Source of the DNA: Planococcus citri
Lineage: Eukaryota; Arthropoda; Insecta; Hemiptera; Pseudococcidae
DNA: 64,000 nucleotides
Reading direction: 5' to 3'
Assembly: GCF_950023065.1 (NCBI RefSeq)
Contig: NC_088679.1
Location: 1,922,001 to 1,986,000, forward strand
The notes below the pieces were generated by a model. The model was given only the letters and a program-made list of their open reading frames with translations. It had not been told where the DNA came from and searched no databases. The first letter of the stretch is position 1, and the number at the start of each line of letters is the position of its first letter. Shown one piece after another: positions 13,501 to 25,500 of the stretch. The position numbers and the translations under genes were made by a program.

Positions 13501-16500
13501 GAAATAATGAGAAAATTTCAAAAATGTTTACTAACCTGGCTTATTTACAGACAGAAAATTCCTACTAAATAGCTAACTGATCACTTTTCTATCATTATAC
13601 TTATTGGAAAAATACCATGGTTGATGCAAATGTCAACGTCGACAATTGTTGTGAGGGCTGATAGGGATGTGGCACTGAGCACATGCTAGGCAAGTACTAA
13701 ATAATAGAGGTCTGCACTGGTGGGGGTAAGCTGACTTGACCCAAGATTCTTGGGTAAAAAGCTTGGCAGTTGGCTTAGCCAACAGGGATGCTGATGATGT
13801 TAAATACAGTGGAATCGTGATAACTCAAACTCTAATTACTCAAAGCAAAGTCTGTTTTCCTTCAACTCCATCTCCCAACTCCAGATAAAACTTGATGTAA
13901 AATTCACTTCTTTTTCTCCAACCAAATAAAAACTAAAAAGTCAATTCTATTCTAATTTCTAATACAGTTGATAACTCAAAGTAAAATTTGTTGAAAAATA
14001 TAGAAAAAGCCTCTGTAAGTCAAACGTTGTCAATGTTTTGCCTCTATACTATAACTCAAATTTCTTGTAGAAAAAACTTGAAACTTCGAATCTCATTGAT
14101 GCAAACCTCTTTTAAATACACGTATTGGTTATCTGCAATGGCATTGTATGATCTCATTCTATACTTTTATCTTTTCTACCCAATCAGATACAGGGTGTCC
14201 AGAAATATCGAGTACCCCTAAAAAAGTTTTCTATTAAAATACTTTGGTTGGTCACAGTGAATGATAATAATTAATAGCAGATGATTGGTTGTTGGACTGG
14301 AGAGATAACATTCCACCAATCATATGCATCTATTTCATGTTGCCAACCTATATTTTCAATGGAAAACTTTCTTAGGGGTACTCGATATTTCTGGGCATCT
14401 TGTAGGTTTGTGATAGGTACGTAGCCATACATGTTTTCTCTTCATTCTGTTAAAAAACATCCATCCAATTCAAACTTCGCCAACTCAAAATATACCAAAA
14501 AGGAACCTCCATAACTCATACTCAACTCAGATAACTGAGATAACTCGAATAACTCAAAGTCAACTCTGTCTCCCTTCAGCTTCGAGTTATTGCGATTCCA
14601 CTGTATCACAATAATGGAATAAACTGTGGGTGGAGCTTACTTCCAAAACACAACAATCCAACAATCATTATGGAAAAATTGCAAGTTGTTGGTATTGTGA
14701 TATCATGATAATCGTGATAATTGGAAAAAATTAATCAATTAGCAATCAATAATTTTGGTGGGGTCTCTGCCGGCCAGAAAGCCCAGAATGAGCCCAACAA
14801 GTCCGAGCTCAACCAGACATGAATGCAACGACTCATAGTGTAGAGATGCGTTTTGTTGCATTGGATTCCATTGTGTACTGAGCCTGTAAAAGTTTGATAG
14901 ACCAGATGAGCCTGACCTCACTAGTTTCATATGGGGCTCGACCCGTGGGCTTTAGGGACAGGTCCTCAGGTCCATGCAGACCTCTACCAAATAACACCTA
15001 GTGTAAGTGATCTTCAAATTTCAAAAACTAAAAAAAAAAATTTTGAGAACTTCTCTTGTGAGAACTGTGTGTTTGATAATGGAAAGTAATTGAGAGAAGA
15101 GGAGGGGGAAAATGAAAAATAATTACCTACTCTTTAATATAGCCCCCTATTCTAATGGGAAATAATGTGAACATATGAAGCAAACCTTCCAAATGAGTTT
15201 TTTAAAGAATGCATCTGCGCATGTGTGAGAACCAGAAACTGTAAGCTGAAAAATAAAGCTTAAGTATCTTCTTGCTTTTAGCTCCTGATAAAAATTATAA
15301 AGCTTTGGCTGACTTTGGCAGTTTGGCTTTCAAATTTATAAAGCTTAGCTTTCTTTTAGCTTTCCCCTTTCAGCTGCTTGCATTCTTAAAAAACATCATT
15401 TGGAAGGTTTGCTTCAAAACTGTCCTATATAGGAATAGCTGTCCATATAGAGAGTAAATAATGGTCAAAGGGTTCAGTACTTGAGCAGCTGACCCTATTT
15501 TTGAGAAAAGGTTGAAGTTCAGAGCGGAATGCAGCTGAACCCACCAAAATTAAATTGATGAGGGACAACAGCTGCCCAAATTTTCAAAAAATATTTTTAG
15601 GTTTGAAGCCCTAGTAAAAAATGCCCAAATTGCGAAATGCTCATAATTTTTGTGCAAAGTCTTCAACTTTGTATGGGTTTTGTACAAAGCCCAAAATTAC
15701 AAAGGATGGCTAACTTGTGACTCCCATTCCGTGCTAGCCTATTTCTATTGTCACATTCTCTATTTACAGGTAATCTTATTTCAAGTTACACTTTCGGGTT
15801 AAAACTCAAACAGACCTAAGACCTAGTACATATAAAACTCCATCCTGCAGAAACAGTCCATAGTATCAATTGTGAAGACTTGAATCATCACAACCTTGCA
15901 GAAACAATCTATAATACCTATTATTAATAATGATAAGTGGAGTATAAGTAAAGCACTTACTTCAGTCTGCACCATAGCCGGCCTTTGCGTCCTTAATATC
16001 CTAACTGTCTGGAACAGGTCAACGACACCTTCGTATTGCATTCTCTCCAACACAATACTCAACGTAATGAACACTCCTGTGCGACCTACCCCGGCACTGA
16101 AAAAACAAAAATTGAAAAGTCACATAAGTAGGTATAAGTATCAAATTTCTCTTTTACACATTGGCAATTTTCAACAATAAAATGAAACAAGCGATAGAGT
16201 GTATTTGGATTTGGAAACGTTAACATACCTGCAATGCACCGTAATAGGACCTTCTTGGCCAAATTGTTCTTTGGTCTTGTGCACTTGACCGATGAAATCG
16301 ATGAAACCGTCTCCGGTTTTAGGTATACCTTGTTCGGGCCAATCATTGAACTGGAATTGCCTCAGAGTACGCGAACTACCGTCACGAGCATCGGTAATTT
16401 TAAATTCACGTAAAACATACAATGGCATATTGTATTCGGCGATTGGTTCGACAACCAAGCACTGGTATCGTACGGATCTCTCCGATGGCCAGTATTGGTA

Positions 16501-19500
16501 GCATTTTTCCTACATAACGAAGCGATATTTTCATTCACATTGATCCAGTAATTAGAGAGTTGTAGTATTTTTTAGCATTATGGCGAGATACATACCCTTC
16601 CCATTTCTTTAAGCTTGGTCAGCATAACAACGATGGTGGAATTATGCTCCCACAACATTCTCCAGAAATCATCTGTGGTATCTTGTAGAGGACCTTGGGT
16701 GGCAATATAGGCGACTCGTTGCCTGTACCCATCGATCATGCTGGCGTTTATGTAATCTGAACCTTCGACGCCTCTAATAGGCGCTAAACATACTCTGGTG
16801 TTTTCTATTGGTAAAATATGGACTAAACGATTTTTATGCTTATTACAAGGTAAACTAGCTGATATAAATCGATTCGAGTCGCACTTCATGTTCGATAATT
16901 TCTGCGCAAAGAAAAAAAGTAGGTACATGATAAAATAAAATTAAGCACACATTTTCATTATTTAGAGATCCCTGTGCTCGAGTTACTTACTTTAAACTCT
17001 AAAGCTAATCCGGTCACAGTTTCGCCTTCGGGCATTTGCATCAGTTTTTGTATATGAGCGTGTAAATTTCTAGCTGGTATTTCAGTAACGCCGCAGATCA
17101 CATGTTCCACAACAGCGTCGTGAATAAAAATATACTGATCTTCAGTCTAGAATAAAAAGTACATCGCCGTTGCAGTTAATTCGTACACTCGAATAAAAAA
17201 CAATACCGCAACACGAACAAAAAATACTCACTTGCACCATATAATTTCTTTGAGCTCGCAAACAAGTAACATGACCGTAGATGTCGACTGATTTTTCGTA
17301 TTTCAATCTTTCAATCATGGCGTCTATAACGATGTAACACCCTGTACGTCCAACGCCCGCGCTGCAATGTACGATTACCGGTCCGGCTTCCACAGGGTTC
17401 ACGTTCTTGACGCGTCTGAGGAATTGTAAAAATGGCGCCGAATGGTCCGGTACTCCGTGATCCGGCCATGCGGTGAATTGCAGTTGTTTGATTTCACGAC
17501 GTTCGCTGTCCATGCCCTGAAATGAGTGCATAAAATTTAATAGTAACTAAATCGACAGAAAAAAGTTTCTGAATAAATGTACAATACGCTCCAAAAGTTC
17601 TTTTCAGCGCTTATTTACTACAGTTACAAGTTTTGAAGTTTCTTCGTTTCTTCAAAATGCCCAAAAAAGTAAAATCCCTACACAAAATATTTTTTTCCCT
17701 AATGGAAAATGGGTCATTCCATGTCAAGTCGGTCCAGTTTTACTCCAAAAGTTCAACCTTGAATCGTTTTTTTTTTCAAAACTCAATTTTTAAATGCTTG
17801 CCAAATTTTGGAGCTCTAATTTAGAATTTAAAAAAAATTCAGGAAGCAAATTAAATAGGTATGGATTTTTTATGAAGAGATTTGCCAAAGTCAAAAACAA
17901 GAAAAATTTGAAAATTTTTGGAAAAAATTTAACGAAATATAAAAATACACGCATCGAGGTGCACAATACGTAAATAGAAAAACATTCCAAGGCAAGAATT
18001 TTGATTCAACATTTCATTTTTTTTCAAATATTTCAATTCGAGGGAAAAAGAGCTCTAAATTTATTCGAGACAAGTTTTTCTTTCGTGGCATAATTCCTCT
18101 ATTTTTAGATAAAACAAGAAAACCTAAAAAGGATAAACAATGGAAAATTACAAAAATTTACTAAAAAAAAGTTTCAAAAAGCAAAACTTCATCCACATGC
18201 AATTTTGCCAAAAATGTTGGATTTTCTGAAAATTTGTCAAAAAATGGGATTTTTTGTCAATTTCTATAAAATTGTGGTTTTTTGGCGTTCATTAAAAAAA
18301 AGGAATCTGTTTGGACAAGATTGAAAAAAAAAGTGCATCGCTATAACAATTTATCCTCGAAAAAAGTAGGACTTTTTGACGATGACATTGGCAAAAAATG
18401 GGACTCTTCTTTCCGAATTCCGAATGCGAATTTTTTAGACGATTGCTACAAAAAATAGGACTTTTTTTTGACCATTTTGGGGAAAAGTGAAACTTTTGGT
18501 TAGTTTCACCGAAAAGTGAAAATTTTCGCAAAAAGTACAATTTTTTACCAATGTTGGAAAAAGTTGGACCACTTCCTCCAAATTTCACAGAAAAACTGAA
18601 CTTTCCCAGACAATGTTGACAAAGAAGTGAGATTTTTGCCAATTTACGCAAAAAATTGGAATTTTTGAGCAAGTTCGATAAAGAAGGTAGGATCTCATGA
18701 ATCGCAATTTTTGCAGAAAGTAGGAGTCGTTGAAGATATTGGAAAAAATAAGACTTTTGAAAATCTATTCTGTCTCTTGTCGACAATTTCTACGAAATAT
18801 GGGACTTTTTCTACCATTTTTTTTTTGGGAAAGTACTACTTTTTGGTAGATTCTACAATTTTTTGCCTAACTGGGACTTTTTCTGTCAAATTAGGTGAAA
18901 AATTGTGGTAGTTTTCCCGGAAATTGTCCCGAAAAAAAGTTTTTTTTTTTTTTTGCAATTGCGCCAAAATAAATACATATGTAGTAAATTATTGGAAATT
19001 CAGAATCTAGCAAAAAAGTAGGAGTTGTTGAAAATTTTTCAAAAGACATTAGACAATATAGTTCGGCATATGACAATAGGAGTAATTGCACCAGCCCCCC
19101 CCCACCGATCCTCCGGGACAACTATTTTCTTAAAGGGGACATCCTAAGGAACATTTTAATGCAAACTTGCCCAAAAAAAAGTTGGCCTTACTTACAAAAT
19201 GACGGCCATTTTGATTAACAGGTCAGCCGAAATCGCAGATTTTGCGTTTCAACATAGGACTTGCACAAAATTTTTCAAACCTTACAAAGGTAGATCGAAA
19301 GATCATGCAAAAATTCATCACCTGTCAAAATTTCAAGTGCTAAAGTGCGTTTTTCGATTTTTGGTGAATTTTTGAATATCCAATTTAGGCCAAAAATGAG
19401 GGAAGAAATCAAAATTTTACCAAATTGACCAAGAAAGCTGAAATTTGGGATATACCCTATTTTCGATATGCCAAATTGACTGGAAATGGTTTCAACCCTT

Positions 19501-22500
19501 TTTGAGCAGTTCTGGAGCCTCCAGCAAATTTTTGAAAATCGAAATTCCCACAAAATTCCATCAAATTGGAGTTGTAAAGCTGAAATTTGTTCTAAAAACT
19601 AATGTCAATACGCTACGAAGTACTGCAGGTAAATTTCAAGTCGTTTTGGAGCCTCCAGCGACCTTTTTGAAAATTCCTAAAGCCTCCAGAAGATTTTTGA
19701 AACTTCAAATTTTTACAAAATTTCATTAACTGGAGATGGAAAGCTGAAATTTACTCTACACTCCAATTTTAAAACTTTCTGAAGACGACTTCAGGTGGGT
19801 TCAAGTCATTTCAGAGCCTCCAGCGACTTTTTTGAAAATTACTGGAGCCTTCAGTACATTTTTGAAACTTGAAACTTCCCCAAAATTTCATCAAACTGAG
19901 ATGGAGAGGAGAAATTCATTCTGCAAACTAATTTCAATACGCTACGAAGTTGACTGCTGGTGGATTTCATGTCATTTTGGAGCCTCCAGCGACTTTTTGA
20001 AAGGTTGTATGGCATTTTTTTGGAAAATTGAAATTTTCTAAAAGAAGCTGGAAGCTTCAAAACCATTTGAGACCACCATGTAGTCTGTGAAGTAAATTTC
20101 AGCTTGCCAACTTCATTTGATAAATTAATGTTGCGAGAATTTCAAGTTTCAAAAATCTGCTGGAGGCTCCAGTAATTTTCAAAAAAGTCGCTGGAGCCTC
20201 CAAAACGACTTGAAATTCACCAGCAGTACTTCGTGGGGTATTGAAATTAGTTTTTAGAATAAATTTCAGCTTTACAACTCCAATTTGATGGAATTTTGTG
20301 GGAATTTCGAGTTTCAAAAATCTGCTGGAGGCTCCAGAACTGCTCAAAACGAGTTGAAACCGTTTCCAATCGATTTGGCATGTCGAAAATATTGTATATC
20401 CCAAATTTCAGCTTTCTTGGTCAATTTGGTTAAATTTTGATTTTTCACCTCATTTTTGGCCTAAATTTGACTTTCAAAAATTCACCAAAAATCGAAAAAC
20501 GCACTTTAGCACTTGAAATTTTGACAGGTGATGAATTTTTGCATGATCTTTCGATCTACCTTTGTAAGATTTGAAAAATTTCGTGCAAGTCCTATGTTGG
20601 AACGCATGAAGTGAGACTTTCTGACTATTTTGACAAAACTGGGCTCTTTCTGGCAAAAAAAAAAAAAACAATACATTTTTCAAGCTTAAGCCAAAATAGC
20701 ACGACTTTGACTTTCTTGACAATTTTGATGAAAAATCAGGATGAAACTAGAATATGGCAGCATGAGAAAAATGTAGGATAAAATAAGCAGAATTTGTTGA
20801 ATGCCCTGATAATAAAAAATCTATATAAAGCCTTCAAAATGCTTGTTGTAGCTCTAGTTTGTAGCTCCCTATCAATTTCAAAATTGTGTTATTGTGAACC
20901 CATTTTCTTTTAATCGACGAGAGTTGTCCTAAGAAAGTGGGGGGGGGGAGGGAGGTTAGGGAGCAAATGATGGCGATTTTCAAAATATTTTTTGATACAG
21001 AGAACACACAAAAACAACCCGAGCAAAAACGGAAAACCTAAACACAAAACAGGACCTATGAGCACTTATTTATCATGAAATGATCCCACGTTTCGGTGCC
21101 TACTCGTATTTTTTCTTACAGAATGTCCGTGACATCCCTTTTCCAATTTTTTTTTTCTCCAATGACAAAAGAGAAATTTAAATTGGATCACTAAATTATC
21201 CTGTCAATATCCTCACCTTGTTTATATGAAACGTTCGAATGCAATACGTGGCCAATTCTTGAATATCCGATAATGTAACCGTAATGGTACCAAAAGTCTC
21301 GGTTCCTCTGGAAGGCCAATATTGATCGCATTTGATTCTCGTACGTTCTTCCAATTTAGTCATCATTACAATAGTGGACGTCTTGACCTCCCAACACATC
21401 TTCCAGAAATCACCGAACGTCTCTTGAAGAGGTCCCTGAATTAATCGAACGAAAAACAGATCAAAATTACGAATAAAAAAATACTCACTATGTCTAGGTA
21501 GGTACTTCGGACAAAATACTAACTTGAGTCGCTATATAAGCGTTATGTTTACGGTATCCGTCGCAGTAATTAGCGTTAATATAATCTCCTCCGGGAATTG
21601 CTTCGGTATCTTGTAACACTACTCTCGAATGATCATACGCGATTACATTCGCATATCTATTCTTTCGTTTATTGATTTCCATACTGGAATGATCCCATGT
21701 GAACTGCTGACCCGGTTCGATCGACTACAAAAACATCGCACATGTTACTCGGTTGCTCATGCTCACGATGTACCTAGATTAGCAATTTAAATTTTTGTAT
21801 CAGTCACTTACTTCGTATTCTTGCGAAAACTTTAAATTATCGTTCGCTTTCAGCATTTCGATATGTTGAGCTAGCATAGAAACCGGAATGGGGGGATGTG
21901 AAACCATAGCGGGCGTTTGATACATTAGTCTTCGCATTTCTACCGGATCGGACGGAGCGTGACTGGCGGTCACTTCTTCGCTCATTAGAGGTCTTGTAAC
22001 GGCGCAAGGTTCGCGATACTTTGTGGGTAGCCTTCGTCTATAAAAGCTTTTCGTTAATGGGGACAATACATTAGTTTGAAATCGGTGCAATATTTTCAAC
22101 ATGCAACGGTCCTTTTATGACCGTTTGAAAACCAACGTTTACAAAGTGCAAACTGAATAAACTAAATAGGTAACTAATTACCTACGTAAAAAACAATAAA
22201 AAATACCTTTTCATGATAAAGAACATGACGATTAGCACGCACAAGACGGCTACAGCCAGAATTGGAGCAATGTACCACAACATACTCTGATGAGTGACTT
22301 TATTAATTTTGCTAACTTCGGCGATATCGCTTTCGATGGCGTTTTTGATATCGGGTCGACGAGGTATATCGCCAGGAGGAACGGTACGCATTTCTAACGA
22401 TAAAGGTTCCGAGAACGGACTTGAAGTGTATAAATTCTGCAAAAAAATGAAATATTAATATCAAGTTTTATTTCTATACATTACTAGAAGCCCGAGTCAG

Positions 22501-25500
22501 TTACCTTTTGGGTATCGACGACAGCTCGAACAAAGATTCTGTATCTTCTACCCTTTTGCAATTTACGATTAACAAATTCGTCCGAAGTTTCTCCAGCACC
22601 CAAATGATACGTATAAGGAATATTACGTTGAGCAAATCGAGCTGCGATGTACGGTTTACCTTCGGCCGTCTCTTTCGTATAATTTAATAACTGCGGGGGA
22701 GAAAAATCAACCGTTAGAAGGTTCCTTATTATAGTAGTACATATGTATGTACCTATCTACGGAAATCTGCGTACTCACCTCGTTCGTCAAAAACTGATCA
22801 GGATTGGTGATTTCTTTCGTTTCCATATTTTCTGGTACCACTACAAGGTAATAATGACTTATGGGACCGTATTCTTCCGACGCTTGGGGCAATATAACCG
22901 TTATCATCTCTTCATCGTTATTGACACCGTAGAAATCCGGTTTCACCATTGGCAAAGGTGCGGCCATTTGGGTAGTGACGGTGATCCGAGTAGGTGGACG
23001 GTATTCGCTATCGGCAGCTTTCGCTGTTACGTTAATATTGTACGTGGTGAACGGTGACAGATTCTCGATATGGGTTGTTTCCACGTTCGGAGCTAGCTGA
23101 ATGGTTTTACGAGGCACCGGCTGTGATTGGGTGACACCTTGAGAGTCGACGAATTCTTTGAAAGCGTCGTAAGATACCTGCGCAAATTAAAATAAATTGT
23201 ATAGTAAAAAATTTTGAAATATGACGAAATGGCCTGAAGATGAACTTCAGACAAAGAATTCTTCGAACCTTCCGACTTCAGGGGTTTGAAAGAACAAGTT
23301 GAAACAAACTGAAATTCGGTTTTTAGCTAGCCGGAGTAAATGTTTAGACTGGGAGAATTTTCAAAAAAAAAATCAAAACTCAACTTGTTTAGCCCTTTTA
23401 ATTTATTTAGGGCTTGTGGAGGAAAGGGTGCCTTTAAAAAAAATGTTTGAGGAATTCCGACGCGGAAATTGAAAGATTTCTTCTGTTAGTAGGTAAATAG
23501 GTATGCTGTGTATATTTTATTTTTTGAATTTTTGAGATAACAGAAGTACAAAGAAAAGATTTTTTTCAAAAAAAAACACAAAAAAAACAGAAAAACAAAA
23601 TTAAGCAAAATATTATTAGGTAGTATAGTCCGGCATATGACAATAGGAGTAATTGCACCCCCCCCCCCCGATCCTCCGGGACAACTTTTTTCTTAAAGTG
23701 GACATCCGAAGGAACATTTTAAAGCAAACTTGCCCAAAAAAAAGTTGGGCATACTTACAAAATGGCGGCCATTTTGATTGACAGGTCAGCCGAAATCGCA
23801 GATTTTGCGTTTTAACATAGAACTTGCAAGAACTTTTTCAAACTTTACAAAGGTAGATCGAAAGATCATGCAAAAATTCATCACCTGTCAAAATTTCAAG
23901 TGCTAAAGTGCGTTTTTCGTTTTTTGGTGAATTTTTGAAAATCAAATTTAGGCCAAAAATGAGGCGAAAAAATCAAAATTTTACCAAATTGACCAAGAAA
24001 GCTGAAATTTGGGATATACTCTATTTTCGACATGCCAAATCGATTGGAAACGGTTTCAACCCGTTTTGAGCAGTTCTGGAGCCTCCAGCAGATTTTTGAA
24101 ACTCGAAATTCCCACAAAATTCCATTAAATTAGAGTTGTAAAGCTGAAATTTATTCTAAAAACTAATTTCAATACGCTACAAAGTATTGCAGGTGAATTT
24201 CAAGTCGTTTTGGAGCCTCTAGCGACGTTTTTGAAAATTCCTGAAGCCTCCAGCAGATGTTTGAAACTTTAAATTTTCCCAAATTTTCATCAAGTGACCC
24301 GACCTGACAAAATCGACCATTTCGACAAAAAAAGTGTCCAAAATAATGACGTTTAAAATGAATCTTGAGGGTTGAAAGATCAGATTTTTGAAAAAAAAAA
24401 ACAGTTTTTGAAATTTTGTCGAAATGGTCGATTTTGTCAGGCGGGGTCACTGGAGATAGAAAGCTGAAATTACTCTACACTCTAATTTTAACACCCTCTG
24501 AAGACGACTTCAGGTGGGTTCAAGTCATTTTAGGACCTCCAGCGACTTTTTTGAAAATTACTGGAGCCTCCAGCAGATTTTTGAAACATTAAATTTTCAC
24601 AAAATTTTATCAAATGGAGATGAAAACCTAAAATTTACTCTACACTCTAATTTTAACACCCTCTGAAGACGACTTCAGGTGGATTCAAGTCATTTCAGAG
24701 CCTCCAGTGACTTTTTTGAAAATTATTGGAGCCTCCAGATTTTGAAGTTGAGAGAAAATGGCCAAAACAGGAAGCAGAAGAATTATCGAGATCTGGAGAA
24801 AAAAAATAGTCGAAGAATAATGTGGAAAAACATCAAAATCGTAAGTCCCTAAGAATAAAACTCAAGAGCGAAATTCAGTACATAAGTATAAAAGCACTAA
24901 AACTTAAGAAAAAACATATTATAAATTTGAAAAAAAAAAACTCATCAAAACTCATAATAAAATTGCAGAAACTTCATAAAAATTTAAACACAAGAGAAAA
25001 CACGAAAATTCGGGGAAAATCATCGAAAAATTGGGAAATAGAATATTTAAAAGAATAAAACATGAAAAAATCGAGAAAGCCCCCAAAAAATTAAAAATAA
25101 AGAAATAACTAAAAAAAAACTATGAAAAAAAAATTCCACAACTCAGAAAAAAAATCCACCTTAAAAAGTGAAAATAAAAAAAAAACAAACATCTTAAAGA
25201 AGTTCCTTCCTCCCCTTTCCCTAAAAAAAATGATCAAAATTTATAGGAAATCGTAACTTTTGGAAGCAGAAAAATCACAATTCCACAAAAACTTTTTTTA
25301 AAGCACGAGACTCGAAAAACAACTATCGCAATTTTAAAAAATTCAGTCTAAAATTAAGACAAAAAAAAAATTACCATAATTTAGAGCAAAACTCTAAATA
25401 CGTGAAAATTCAAAGTTGAAAAGTACATCAAAACTTGAGAAAATTCGCCAAAATTCGAAAAGAAAAAAAAAGGAATTCCAGAAAAATCATCGAAAACCCC

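Larger units (their letters stand above)
13705..14986. mobile_element. hAT-like non-autonomous element (outer layer of a nest)
   Basis: Perfect 12-base terminal inverted repeats TAGAGGTCTGCA / TGCAGACCTCTA. Flanking 8-mers CTAAATAA (13697-13704) and CCAAATAA (14987-14994) match at 7 of 8 positions, the size of a hAT target duplication. A pogo-like element lies inside. Confidence 0.75.

Noticed and set aside
18292..18786. 164-residue minus-strand frame
   Set aside because: It is Ser/Phe/Lys-rich translation of the degenerate 'gggactttttt' repeat.
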